Shown: positions 1 through 6,826 of the stretch, piece after piece
How positions within the stretch are numbered: the first letter of the stretch is position 1
Layout: each line of letters opens with the position of its first letter
Assembly: GCA_934646185.1 (NCBI GenBank)
Contig: CAKUEH010000022.1
Span: 1 to 40,331, forward strand
Length of the DNA stretch: 40,331 nucleotides
Direction of reading: 5' to 3'
DNA from: an uncultured Oscillospiraceae bacterium
GTDB lineage: Bacteria > Bacillota > Clostridia > Oscillospirales > Oscillospiraceae
The notes under the pieces: generated by a model
Told to the model about the DNA's origin: nothing
Databases searched by the model: none
What the model saw: only the letters and a program-made list of their open reading frames with translations
Position numbers and translations under genes: made by a program

Positions 1-171
1 ATCGGCTCGGCCGGCGTCTCCGCCGTCCCGATGGCCGCGCGTGTTTCCCAGATGGTCGGCCAGAAGGCCAACCCCGCCAACTTCCTGCTCATGCACGCCA
101 TGGGCCCGAACGTCGCGGGCGTCATCGGCTCCGCCATCGCGGCAGGCTTCCTGCTCGCCGTCTTCGGCTAA
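1..171 (+). CDS. Sodium ion-translocating decarboxylase, beta subunit (3' end only)
   Basis: Only the last 56 residues lie in the window; the 5' end is outside. The segment holds SAVPMAARV, LLMHAMGPNVAGVIGS and a hydrophobic end, the canonical C-terminus of the OadB/GcdB/MmdB family. These integral membrane subunits couple decarboxylation of a biotin-bound carboxyl group to Na+ export. The Asn and Ser of the GPNVAGVIGS segment, in the helix linked to Na+ passage in this family, are present. A 14-bp terminator hairpin follows 13 bases downstream, so this looks like the last gene of its transcript. A second, more divergent OadB-type gene lies at 5688. Which acid the complex decarboxylates cannot be told from this fragment. 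Confidence 0.88.
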   Translation: MGSAGVSAVPMAARVSQMVGQKANPANFLLMHAMGPNVAGVIGSAIAAGFLLAVFG

Positions 172-183
172 GTCCCGTTTCCA

Positions 184-220
184 AAAGACCGTGCTGCACC
201 GCAGCACGGTCTTTCATTTT
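184..220 (+). terminator. Intrinsic terminator after the OadB-type gene
   Basis: AAAGACCGTGCTGC (184-197) pairs perfectly with GCAGCACGGTCTTT (201-214) around a 3-base loop. The T residues at the end of the right arm and CATTTT after it serve as the U tract. Confidence 0.88.
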
Positions 221-225
221 CACTA

Positions 226-254
226 TTGAGAAACGCCTGCCGCTGTGGTACAAT
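226..254 (+). promoter_or_regulatory. Promoter of ychF
   Basis: TTGAGA (226-231), 17-base spacer, TACAAT (249-254), preceded by TGG as in an extended -10. It lies just after the upstream terminator and about 57 bases before the ychF start. Confidence 0.7.
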
Positions 255-310
255 ATCGGCAAATAAAAGGCGCTTTCCCCCGGTCTTGCGCAAAAAGGAG
301 ATAAAAAGCC

Positions 311-1408
311 ATGAAATTAGGCATCGTCGGGCTTCCAAACGTCGGCAAGTCCACGCTGTTCAATGCAATTACAAATGCGGGCGTCGCGGCGGACAACTAT
401 GCGTTCTGCACCATCGACCCGAACGTCGGCGTCGTGTCCGTGCCGGACAAGCGGCTCGAGTGGCTGCGCGACCAGCACAACCCCAAGAAATTCACCCCCG
501 CCGTGATCGAATTCGTCGACATCGCGGGTCTGGTCAAGGGCGCGTCCAAAGGCGAGGGTCTGGGCAACAAGTTCCTTGCCAACATCCGCGGCTGCGACGC
601 CATCGTCCACGTCGTGCGCTGCTTCGACGACGCGAACGTCACGCATGTCGAGGGTTCGACCGACCCGCTGCGCGACATCGATATCATCAACACCGAGCTC
701 ATCATGGCCGATCTGGAAATGATCGACCGCCGCATCGACAAGGCGCAGAAGAACGCCAAGGGCGGCGACAAGCGCTTCAACCACGAGGCCGAGGTCTTCA
801 CGGCTCTGCGCGACTATATGAACGAGGGCAATCTGGCCCGCACGTTCGAATGCTCCGAGGACGACGCCGCCATGATCGCCACCAGCGATCTGCTGACGCT
901 CCGCAAGACGATCTACGCCGCGAATCTGAGCGAAAACGATGTGAACCAGCCCGAGGCCTGTAAATATTTCACGCAGGTGCAGGAGCTGGCCGCGAAGGAG
1001 GGCAGCGAAGTGCTGCCCATCTGCGCAAAGCTCGAGGCCGACATCGCCGAGCTCGACGATCCGGACGTGAAGGCCATGTTCATGGAAGAGCTCGGATTGC
1101 AGCAGTCCGGCCTTGACCGGCTGATCCAGTGCAGCTACGAGCTGCTGGGGCTTATCTCTTTCCTGACGGCCGGTGCGGACGAATGCCGCGCGTGGACAAT
1201 CAAGAAGGGCACGAAGGCCCCGCAGGCCGCCGGCAAGATCCATTCCGACTTTGAGCGCGGCTTCATCCGCGCCGAGGTCATCGCCTTCGACGATCTCAAG
1301 GCCTGCGGCACGCTGGCCAACGCAAAGGCGAAGGGCCTGCTGCGCAGCGAGGGCAAGGAGTATGTCATGCACGACGGCGATGTCGTGAATTTCCTGTTCA
1401 ACGTATAA
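311..1408 (+). CDS. ychF: Redox-regulated ATPase YchF (OLA1 family)
   Basis: A 365-residue Obg-family P-loop protein of the length expected for YchF. G1 GLPNVGKS is at residues 7-14 and the G3 region DIAGLVKGAS at 70-79. At the G4 position NLSE (205-208) replaces NKxD; this NxxE motif is what makes the family prefer ATP over GTP. The C-terminal TGS domain runs from about residue 280 to the end and finishes with the typical DGDVVNFLFNV. The family binds ribosomes and affects stress responses. AAAAAGGAG precedes the ATG. The gene has its own promoter and terminator and so appears monocistronic. Confidence 0.97.
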   Translation: MKLGIVGLPNVGKSTLFNAITNAGVAADNYAFCTIDPNVGVVSVPDKRLEWLRDQHNPKKFTPAVIEFVDIAGLVKGASKGEGLGNKFLANIRGCDAIVHVVRCFDDANVTHVEGSTDPLRDIDIINTELIMADLEMIDRRIDKAQKNAKGGDKRFNHEAEVFTALRDYMNEGNLARTFECSEDDAAMIATSDLLTLRKTIYAANLSENDVNQPEACKYFTQVQELAAKEGSEVLPICAKLEADIAELDDPDVKAMFMEELGLQQSGLDRLIQCSYELLGLISFLTAGADECRAWTIKKGTKAPQAAGKIHSDFERGFIRAEVIAFDDLKACGTLANAKAKGLLRSEGKEYVMHDGDVVNFLFNV

Positions 1409-1416
1409 AGCGCCAG

Positions 1417-1450
1417 ACCGCCCGCAGTCAGACCGGCTGCGGGCGGTTTT
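1417..1450 (+). terminator. Intrinsic terminator of ychF
   Basis: ACCGCCCGCAG (1417-1427) pairs with CTGCGGGCGGT (1437-1447), followed by TTTT. It starts 8 bases after the ychF stop. Confidence 0.9.
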
Positions 1451-1493
1451 CTGTCATTGTGCGGCAAATGGTTCCGATTTTCCGGAAAAGGGC

Positions 1494-1522
1494 TTGCGGC
1501 GCGGCATTTTTCATACTATAAT
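1494..1522 (+). promoter_or_regulatory. Promoter of the small-gene pair
   Basis: TTGCGG (1494-1499), 17-base spacer, perfect TATAAT (1517-1522), about 30 bases upstream of the next start codon. Confidence 0.75.
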
Positions 1523-1551
1523 AGAAGAAAACAGCGGAAAAAGGTGAGCTT

Positions 1552-1893
1552 ATGGAGATCAAACGCGCAGCCGAGCTGCTTCGCGGTCTTGCCGACGGCA
1601 TCGACCCCATGACGGGCCGGCCGCTGCCGGACGAGAGCGTCTATAACCGTCCGGAGATCATCCGGGCGCTGCACTGCGTCCTGCAGGAGCTGCAGGAGCG
1701 CGCCGACGGCGCGTCCGCCATGAACGCGGGCCGGAGCTGGAGCCCGGAAGAGGAAGCGCGGCTGCTGCAGGAATACGGCGCGGGGCTCACGACCGAGACG
1801 ATCGCGCGCCGCCATGGGCGGAGCGTCGGCGCCATCGAAACGCGCCTGTCCGAGCTCGGCCAGCGCGACCAGATCCAGTTCAGCATGCGGTAA
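1552..1893 (+). CDS. Small protein with SANT/Myb-like helix-turn-helix, function unknown
   Basis: 113 residues. The first half (1-50) carries GIDPMTGRPLPDESVYNRPE, a pattern I associate with uncharacterised proteins of gut Clostridia. The second half (about 61-105) begins RSWSPEEEARLLQEY and ends in a recognition-helix-like GRSVGAIETRLSELG, which resembles a SANT/Myb or sigma-region-4 type HTH, so DNA or protein binding is plausible. No enzyme motif is visible. The start is supported by AAGGTGAG before the ATG and a strong promoter. A second unknown gene follows after 9 bases, forming a two-gene operon. The function is not recognised. Confidence 0.8.
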   Translation: MEIKRAAELLRGLADGIDPMTGRPLPDESVYNRPEIIRALHCVLQELQERADGASAMNAGRSWSPEEEARLLQEYGAGLTTETIARRHGRSVGAIETRLSELGQRDQIQFSMR

Positions 1894-1902
1894 GGAGCAG
1901 AT

Positions 1903-2226
1903 ATGGAACGAACCAGACTGGAGCTTTTATTCGATCAGGAGCTGCTGCAGAACGCGGAGCAGGCCCGCGCCCTGTGCGGCAGCCCCGTGACGCGCTTTGT
2001 GCGCAGCGTGCAGTCCGCGGGCGGCGCCGCCGCCGTGCGGGAGCTTTGCCGGCGGAACCGTCCGTCCGACGCATTTGACTCTCTTGCGGACGCAGGGCGG
2101 CTCGACCTGTCCGCGGAGGCCAGCGCCGTCAAGGGCAAATACGGCGCGCTCTTCACTGACGAAGAAGTCAACGTCTGCCTCGCGCTGCTTTTAGAGGCCG
2201 GATATTTTCAAAAAGCGGGGCGGTAA
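1903..2226 (+). CDS. Hypothetical protein, second gene of the pair
   Basis: 107 residues, not recognised. It is predicted mostly helical, with many Ala, Leu, Arg and Glu, and has no signal peptide, membrane segment or cysteine cluster. Landmarks are TRLELLFDQELL at the N-terminus and LFTDEEVNVCLALLLEAGYF near the C-terminus. AAGGAG lies 6 bases before the ATG. The gene begins 9 bases after the HTH-like gene and shares its promoter, so the two probably act together. A terminator follows. Confidence 0.75.
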   Translation: MERTRLELLFDQELLQNAEQARALCGSPVTRFVRSVQSAGGAAAVRELCRRNRPSDAFDSLADAGRLDLSAEASAVKGKYGALFTDEEVNVCLALLLEAGYFQKAGR

Positions 2227-2264
2227 GGCACCTCGCCCGCAAAACAATAACATTCAAGTTTCCT

Positions 2265-2303
2265 GAAGCAGACATGATCGCGGTCATGTTTGCTTCTGCT
2301 TTT
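2265..2303 (+). terminator. Terminator between convergent genes
   Basis: GAAGCAGACATGA (2265-2277) pairs with TCATGTTTGCTTC (2284-2296) with one G-T pair, followed by TGCTTTT. It ends the plus-strand pair and lies just before the end of the convergent NUDIX gene. Confidence 0.8.
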
Positions 2304-2309
2304 GGCGGC

Positions 2310-2816
2310 TTATCTGTTCATCGATCGCTCGTCTTTCGCAAAATGCCTTCCTGTCGTGAAATGCTTTACGGTGTCTGCCGGATCTTTCAACTCGGTCCTG
2401 AAAAATTCCGGATACATCTTCATATCCTCGTCGAGTGAGACCCAACGAAGATGTTCCTCGCTGTTAGCTTCCATGAAGCTTTCGCTGGTCGGCGCAAACG
2501 TATCAGGCACTTTCATATAGAAGAAAAACGAGATCTCATAAATCAGCTTGTTCAGATTGGAAGGCGCATCGCCGTAAAAATAGTTTTCATGCACAAAGCC
2601 GAGACGGTCAATTTCCATCCGAACGCCTGTTTCTTCAAACACTTCACGAACAACGGCATCTTCTGCTGTTTCACCGAATTTTAGCCTCCCGCCAACGGAG
2701 TAGAGATAATCTCTATCATTGCCAACCATCAAAAGCTTTCCATCTTTCATGATGATTGCACCGGCACGAATATTCAAAATCCCGTCGTCACAAGCGACGC
2801 ACATATCCTTGTTCAT
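2310..2816 (-). CDS. NUDIX hydrolase
   Basis: 168 residues. The complete NUDIX box Gx5Ex7REUxEExGU is present, running from GRLKFGE through REVFEETGV, in the middle of the protein. It binds the metal for hydrolysis of a nucleoside diphosphate linked to another group; the substrate cannot be told. I chose the MNKDM start because GGAGAAGG lies 4 bases upstream; a longer reading frame begins 16 codons earlier without such a site. Base composition and codon use are visibly more AT-rich than the neighbours (for example MYPEFFRTELKD encoded with many A/T-ending codons), which suggests recent acquisition. It is monocistronic with its own consensus promoter. Confidence 0.92.
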   Translation of the reverse strand: MNKDMCVACDDGILNIRAGAIIMKDGKLLMVGNDRDYLYSVGGRLKFGETAEDAVVREVFEETGVRMEIDRLGFVHENYFYGDAPSNLNKLIYEISFFFYMKVPDTFAPTSESFMEANSEEHLRWVSLDEDMKMYPEFFRTELKDPADTVKHFTTGRHFAKDERSMNR

Positions 2817-2919
2817 TGTTCCTTCTCCATTTCGTTCAGTCGTTTCTCTGGCAATGTCGGCCATACTGCCGCCGAACTTTTCTCAAATTCCTGTCTTATC
2901 CCGTCCCGGCGTGTCAGAC

Positions 2920-2948
2920 AGTATAACAGCCGGGAACGTCTGTGTCAA
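2920..2948 (-). promoter_or_regulatory. Promoter of the NUDIX gene
   Basis: On the minus strand TTGACA (2948-2943), 17-base spacer, TATACT (2925-2920). This near-consensus site gives a leader of roughly 100 bases before the start at 2816. Confidence 0.82.
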
Positions 2949-2984
2949 GGAAACAAAACGCAGTAGATTTTCTTAGGCCGGTTG

Positions 2985-2993
2985 TGCTATACT
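2985..2993 (+). promoter_or_regulatory. Extended -10 promoter of the zinc-ribbon/truA operon
   Basis: TGCTATACT (TGn plus TATACT), 28 bases before the start at 3022. No good -35 is visible at the normal distance, in line with an extended -10 promoter. Confidence 0.6.
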
Positions 2994-3021
2994 GGACGCA
3001 GTAAGCATGGGAGGGAACGCC

Positions 3022-3426
3022 ATGTATCCGAAAAAACAACCAAAAAGCGACCGGGAGAAATTCTACGGCGCGTTTCAGAAAAAGGTCGGCTGCAAGCCTG
3101 AACAATATCTGCGCAGAAAGCTCGCGGGCGGCATGCCGGAGGCCGAGCTGCGGCGGCTTTATGATATGCTGGCCGTCGAGATCGCCATGAAAGCCCGCTG
3201 CACTGCCATCCGCTATGACGCGCTGCAGCTGGAGCCTGCGGGCGAAACGACTGCGGAGCGTCACATCCGCCGCGCGGCCACGCACGAGGTCCCCGTCTGC
3301 GCGCGCTGCGGCGGGCGCATGGTGCTGCGCACCGGGCAGACCGGCGCGCGCAAGGGGCAGAAATTCTGGGGCTGCTCCAACTACCCGGCCTGCCGGTATA
3401 CGAAGGACTTTGAAGACCGGTCATGA
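3022..3426 (+). CDS. Protein with C-terminal topoisomerase-type C4 zinc ribbon
   Basis: 134 residues. The C-terminal 40 residues form a zf-C4_Topoisom-like ribbon: CARCGGRMVLR, then KFWGCSNYPACRYTK, as found repeated at the end of bacterial topoisomerase I, here as a single copy. The N-terminal 90 residues are basic, helical and not recognised. Nucleic-acid binding is a reasonable inference; no catalytic motif is present. I prefer the ATG at 3022 to the one at 3007 because GGGAGGG sits at the right distance from it. The stop overlaps the truA start (ATGA), so the two are translationally coupled. Confidence 0.85.
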   Translation: MYPKKQPKSDREKFYGAFQKKVGCKPEQYLRRKLAGGMPEAELRRLYDMLAVEIAMKARCTAIRYDALQLEPAGETTAERHIRRAATHEVPVCARCGGRMVLRTGQTGARKGQKFWGCSNYPACRYTKDFEDRS

Positions 3427-4157
3427 AAAATTTCAAATTCATCATCAGCTATGACGGCTCCCGCTATTTCGGCTGGGAACGCCAGCCGGGCCGCGACACG
3501 ATCCAGGGCAAGCTGGAAGCCGTTCTGACGCGCATGTGCGGCGCGGACGTGCAGGTCATCGGCGCGGGCCGCACGGACGCGGGCGTCCACGCAAGGGCCA
3601 TGGCAGCCAACGCCTATATGGACACGGAGAAAACGCTGGAGGAGATCCGCGACTATATGAACCGGTATCTCCCGGACGATATCTGCGTGCAGGAGGCAAA
3701 GCTCGCCGCCGACCGCTTTCACGCGCGCTACCGCGCCGTCGGCAAGCTCTACACCTACACCTGTTACGTGGGCGATACGAAGCCGGTCTTCAACCGGAAA
3801 TACGTCACCGTGCTCGATTACCAGCCGGATCTTGCCGCCATGCAGCGCGCGGCGGCATACCTGACCGGCGAGCACGATTACAGGAGCTTCTGCTCGAACC
3901 CGCAGATGAAAAAATCCACCGTACGGATCGTCGATTCCATCGAGATCGTCCGGCGGAAGGAGTATCTCTATTTTAATTATCACGGCACGGGCTTTTTGCA
4001 GAACATGGTGCGCATCCTGACCGGGACGCTTCTGGAGGTCGGGCAGGGCAAGCGTACGCCGGAGAGCGTCAAACAGACGCTCGAAGCCAAAGACCGGACG
4101 CAGGCCGGGTATACAGCGCCCCCGCAGGGCCTGTGCCTGATGCGGGTGGATTACTGA
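3423..4157 (+). CDS. truA: tRNA pseudouridine(38-40) synthase TruA
   Basis: 244 residues, the usual length. The catalytic Asp is D52 in GRTDAGVHA. Other family landmarks are the N-terminal YDGSRYFGWERQP, RYRAVGKLYTYT, DYRSFCS and the C-terminal GTGFLQNMVRILTGTLLEVG. The enzyme converts uridines 38-40 of the tRNA anticodon arm to pseudouridine. It starts inside the stop of the zinc-ribbon gene (4-base overlap). The stop lies 10 bases from the end of convergent trmO, with no obvious terminator between them. Confidence 0.97.
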   Translation: MKNFKFIISYDGSRYFGWERQPGRDTIQGKLEAVLTRMCGADVQVIGAGRTDAGVHARAMAANAYMDTEKTLEEIRDYMNRYLPDDICVQEAKLAADRFHARYRAVGKLYTYTCYVGDTKPVFNRKYVTVLDYQPDLAAMQRAAAYLTGEHDYRSFCSNPQMKKSTVRIVDSIEIVRRKEYLYFNYHGTGFLQNMVRILTGTLLEVGQGKRTPESVKQTLEAKDRTQAGYTAPPQGLCLMRVDY

Positions 4158-4167
4158 CCTGGCGCAC

Positions 4168-4845
4168 TCACAGCCGCACGAGCTCCACCACCGTCAGCAC
4201 CCGCTCCCGGATGCGGAAGCGCACGTCAAAACCCGCGAAATTGAACCCATACCGGCGTTCCGGATCGTGCTGATAGCCGGGGACCGGCCCGCAGGCCAGC
4301 GCCTGCCGCAGTCCCTCGCGCTTGTCTGCCGGGATCATCGCCTCGAGCTCCGGCGGGAAGACGACCGTCAGGGGCTCTGCGTCGCGCTTTCCGTCAAAGC
4401 CGTCGACGGCCTCGGGCCAGCTGTCCGCATACGGAAGATACGGCTTGATGTCATAGACCGGCGTCCCGTCGACCAGATCGGCGCCCGCGACATACAGCAC
4501 CGGGCCGTCCTTCGTATGAAGGTCGGCCTTGATGAGCTTCACGCACGAAAGCCCCAGCGGATTCGGCCGGAAGGGCGAGCGCGTGGCAAACACGCCCACG
4601 CGCGTTTTGCCGCCCAGCTTCGGCGGCAGCACCGTCGGTGACCAGCCCGCGTCCGCGACCTTATCAAACTCCCAGATCAGCCACAGATGCGAAAAATCCG
4701 CAATGCCGCGCAGGCAGTCCGGATTGCGGTACGGCGGCTCAAACACGATCGTCGAAACAAGGCCGGACGCCAGCCCCGACTGACGCGGGACGCCGAACTT
4801 GGTGGGAAAATCGGTATGGATCCGGGCAATGGGTTCGATGTTCAT
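4168..4845 (-). CDS. trmO: tRNA (N6-threonylcarbamoyl-A37)-N6-methyltransferase TrmO (TsaA/YaeB)
   Basis: 225 residues. The family core is plain: IARIHTDFPTKFGVPRQSG, then FSHLWLIWEFDKV, then the signature TRVGVFATRSPFRPNPLGLS, then VAGADLVDGTPVYDIKPYLPY. TrmO methylates t6A37 in tRNA using S-adenosylmethionine bound in a beta-barrel. The MNIEP start was chosen because GGAGG lies 6 bases upstream; the frame stays open 9 codons further but without a ribosome binding site. It is convergent with truA and divergent from the greA-type gene. Two tRNA-modification genes therefore sit tail to tail here. Confidence 0.94.
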   Translation of the reverse strand: MNIEPIARIHTDFPTKFGVPRQSGLASGLVSTIVFEPPYRNPDCLRGIADFSHLWLIWEFDKVADAGWSPTVLPPKLGGKTRVGVFATRSPFRPNPLGLSCVKLIKADLHTKDGPVLYVAGADLVDGTPVYDIKPYLPYADSWPEAVDGFDGKRDAEPLTVVFPPELEAMIPADKREGLRQALACGPVPGYQHDPERRYGFNFAGFDVRFRIRERVLTVVELVRL

Positions 4846-4872
4846 GGCGGGCCTCCTGCAGGTGATGGTCAA

Positions 4873-4900
4873 ATTGTATCACAGAATCAGAAAAATGCAA
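4873..4900 (-). promoter_or_regulatory. Promoter of trmO
   Basis: On the minus strand TTGCAT (4900-4895), 16-base spacer, TACAAT (4878-4873), about 28 bases before the trmO start. Confidence 0.68.
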
Positions 4901-4907
4901 AATCCGT

Positions 4908-4936
4908 TTTACTTTTTCGCCCGGACAGCGTAAAAT
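4908..4936 (+). promoter_or_regulatory. Promoter of the greA-type gene
   Basis: TTTACT (4908-4913), 17-base spacer, TAAAAT (4931-4936). It lies back to back with the trmO promoter in a 118-base divergent region. Confidence 0.66.
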
Positions 4937-4963
4937 ACAAGCTGCACAGGAGGTGCAAACGAT

Positions 4964-5467
4964 ATGCATGACGAATTGACAGCCGTCGATATCAAAAAAA
5001 TGGAGCAGGAGGTCGAGTACCGCCGCCTGCAGCTGCGGCCGCAGCTGCTCGAGGACGTGAAGACCGCGCGCGAATTCGGCGATCTCAGCGAAAACTTTGA
5101 ATACAAGGCAGCCAAGCGGGAAAAGAACCGCAACGACAGCCGCATCCGGTATTTAGAGCGCATGATCAAGACCGCGAAGGTCATCGACGCGGAATCGAAG
5201 CCGGACGAGATCGGCCTGTTTGACAAGGTGACGATCTATATTGAGGAGGACGACGAGGAGCAGACCATCGAGCTCGTCACCACGCTCCGCCAGAACGCGC
5301 TCAAGGGCCTCATCAGCAAGGAATCGCCCGTCGGCAAGGCCATCATGGGCCACAAAAAGGGCGACCGCGTGACCGTCCACGTGAACGAGACCTACAGCTA
5401 CGACATCGTCATCCGCGACGTGCAGAAGGGCACAGACGACGAGACGCTTCCCATCAGCAGTTATTAA
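4964..5467 (+). CDS. greA: Transcription elongation factor, GreA/GreB family
   Basis: 167 residues: an N-terminal coiled-coil hairpin (about 1-80) and a C-terminal FKBP-like globular domain (about 85-160). The tip of the coiled coil carries GDLSENFEYKAAKREK; D40 and E43 match the acidic pair that stabilises Mg2+ in the RNA polymerase secondary channel during transcript cleavage. The C-terminal half has SPVGKAIMGHKKGD, a normal Gre feature. AGGAGGT lies 9 bases before the ATG. It is a single gene with its own promoter and terminator. It could be a second Gre-type factor rather than the housekeeping one, since DLSENFEY and the C-terminus are somewhat divergent. Confidence 0.9.
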   Translation: MHDELTAVDIKKMEQEVEYRRLQLRPQLLEDVKTAREFGDLSENFEYKAAKREKNRNDSRIRYLERMIKTAKVIDAESKPDEIGLFDKVTIYIEEDDEEQTIELVTTLRQNALKGLISKESPVGKAIMGHKKGDRVTVHVNETYSYDIVIRDVQKGTDDETLPISSY

Positions 5468-5483
5468 GGAACCGCTAAGATAT

Positions 5484-5515
5484 GCCCGGCCCGCTTGACG
5501 GCCGGGCGTTTTTCT
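5484..5515 (+). terminator. Terminator of the greA-type gene
   Basis: GCCCGGCC (5484-5491) pairs with GGCCGGGC (5500-5507) and is followed by GTTTTTCT. Confidence 0.88.
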
Positions 5516-5523
5516 GCTTCAAT
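5495..5523 (+). promoter_or_regulatory. Candidate promoter of the riboswitch transcript
   Basis: TTGACG (5495-5500), 17-base spacer, TTCAAT (5518-5523). The -35 lies inside the preceding terminator hairpin. The predicted start near 5530 coincides with the first paired base of the riboswitch. The -10 is weak, so this is a moderate call. Confidence 0.5.
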
Positions 5524-5531
5524 AGACACGA

Positions 5532-5620
5532 TAAAAGGGAGTAGCAGGCGGGTTCCCCCCGCGTCGGCTGCGTCAGTACGGCAGAAATGCCCGCAGTCGA
5601 CTGAAATTGTGAGACTTTTA
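5532..5620 (+). ncRNA. yybP-ykoY (Mn2+-sensing) riboswitch aptamer
   Basis: All parts of the family can be traced. P1 pairs TAAAAG (5532-5537) with CTTTTA (5615-5620). The conserved L1 segment is AAGGGAGTAGC (5535-5545). P2 pairs GCGGG (5548-5552) with CCCGC (5558-5562). P3 is a 10-bp helix, 5563-5572 with 5592-5601, with one G-T pair. It opens into the conserved L3 segment TCAGTAC (5573-5579), then a GGCA/TGCC helix capped by GAAA. This matches the arrangement of the Lactococcus lactis crystal-structure RNA as I recall it. The family senses Mn2+ through L1-L3 docking. The 3' side of P1 is also part of the following terminator, so ligand should switch expression on. Confidence 0.85.
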
Positions 5621-5663
5621 CCGAAGCATTGCGTATGCTTGGGTAAAGGTCTTTTCTTTTTAT
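5613..5663 (+). terminator. Regulated terminator of the riboswitch expression platform
   Basis: The left arm 5613-5629 pairs with the right arm 5635-5651 over 17 positions with one G-G mismatch, followed by TTTTCTTTTTAT. The left arm contains CTTTTA, the 3' strand of aptamer P1, so aptamer closure and terminator formation exclude each other. It lies 24 bases before the downstream start codon. Confidence 0.87.
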
Positions 5664-5687
5664 CAATTTTTTGAAGGAGGACTTTTT

Positions 5688-6815
5688 GTGGCGCAGTTAT
5701 TTTCAAACGTAGGCAATCTCACCTGGCAGCAGGCTGTGATGTGGCTGATCGGAGGGCTCCTCATCTATCTGGCGGTCAAGCGGGATATGGAGCCCGCGCT
5801 GCTGCTGCCGATGGGCTTCGGCGCGATTTTGGTCAATCTGCCGCTGTCCGGCGCGGTCACGCAGATCATCGATGGGGCCGAGGAGATCGGCGTTTTAAAC
5901 GTGCTGTTTGACGCAGGCATCGCAAACGAGCTGTTTCCGCTGCTGCTGTTTGTCGGCATCGGCGCGATGATCGACTTTGAGCCGCTGCTGAACGACCCGA
6001 AGCTCATGTTCTTCGGCGCGGCGGCGCAGTTCGGCATTTTCTTTACCTTCAGCCTCGCAGCCCTTCTGGGCTTCCCCATTAAGGACGCGGCGGCCATCGG
6101 CATCATCGGCGCGGCGGACGGCCCGACGGCGATCTTTATGGCGAATTTCCTGAGATCCAACTATCTGGGCGCGATCATGGTCGCGGCATACTCCTATATG
6201 GCGCTCGTGCCGATCGTGCAGCCGCCGGTCATCCGCGCGCTGACCACGAAGCGCGAGCGGCTGATCCGCATGCCGTATCACCAGCACACGGTCAGCAAGC
6301 GCACGAAGATTTTATTCCCGATCCTCATCACCGCCGTCTGCGGCATCGTCTCGCCGCGAAGCGTGGCGCTGGTAGGCTTTCTGATGTTCGGCAATCTCAT
6401 CCGGGTGTGCGGCGTGCTGGATTCTCTTTCCGAGACGGCGCAGAAGACGCTCTCGAATCTCATTACGCTCTTCCTCGGCCTCACCATCGCCGTGCGCATG
6501 CAGGCGGAGTATTTCCTGACGAAGCAGACGCTTCTCATTATGGCGCTGGGCCTTGTGGCGTTCATCTTCGACACGGCGGGCGGCGTGCTGGTCGCGAAGC
6601 TCATCAATCTGGTGCTGCCGAAGGACAAAAAGCTCAATCCGATGATCGGCGCCTGCGGCATCTCGGCGTTCCCGATGTCCGCGCGCGTGGTCTATAAGAT
6701 GGCAATTAAGGAAGACCCGCAGAATTATCTGCTCATGCAGTGCGTGGGCGTCAACGTATCCGGGCAGGTCGCGTCCGTCATCGCGGGCGGTCTGCTGCTG
6801 AATCTTCTGGTGTGA
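5688..6815 (+). CDS. OadB-type Na+-translocating decarboxylase beta subunit, divergent, riboswitch-controlled
   Basis: 375 residues with about 9-10 hydrophobic segments. Family signatures: GIIGAADGPTAIFMANFL with D144 at the place of the essential Na+-site Asp, AYSYMALVPIVQPP, ISAFPMSARVVYKM and a final NVSGQVAS. The start is GTG with AAGGAGG 7 bases upstream. Compared with the canonical subunit at 1-171, the segment LLMHAMGPNVAG reads LLMQCVGVNVSG, so it is clearly a different paralogue. A short OadG-like gene follows after 11 bases. No carboxyltransferase (alpha) or biotin-carrier gene is adjacent. It sits behind a Mn2+-type riboswitch. It may complete a decarboxylase encoded elsewhere or work as a cation carrier by itself; the sequence does not decide. 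Confidence 0.88.
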   Translation: MAQLFSNVGNLTWQQAVMWLIGGLLIYLAVKRDMEPALLLPMGFGAILVNLPLSGAVTQIIDGAEEIGVLNVLFDAGIANELFPLLLFVGIGAMIDFEPLLNDPKLMFFGAAAQFGIFFTFSLAALLGFPIKDAAAIGIIGAADGPTAIFMANFLRSNYLGAIMVAAYSYMALVPIVQPPVIRALTTKRERLIRMPYHQHTVSKRTKILFPILITAVCGIVSPRSVALVGFLMFGNLIRVCGVLDSLSETAQKTLSNLITLFLGLTIAVRMQAEYFLTKQTLLIMALGLVAFIFDTAGGVLVAKLINLVLPKDKKLNPMIGACGISAFPMSARVVYKMAIKEDPQNYLLMQCVGVNVSGQVASVIAGGLLLNLLV

Positions 6816-6826
6816 GGGGAAACATA

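Noticed and set aside
41..229. Small open frame at the left edge
   Set aside because: The Ser/Arg/Thr-rich product is a frame-shifted reading of the OadB end and runs through its terminator.
317..1372. A 351-residue frame antisense to ychF
   Set aside because: Shadow of a certain gene; no ribosome binding site and no recognisable domain.
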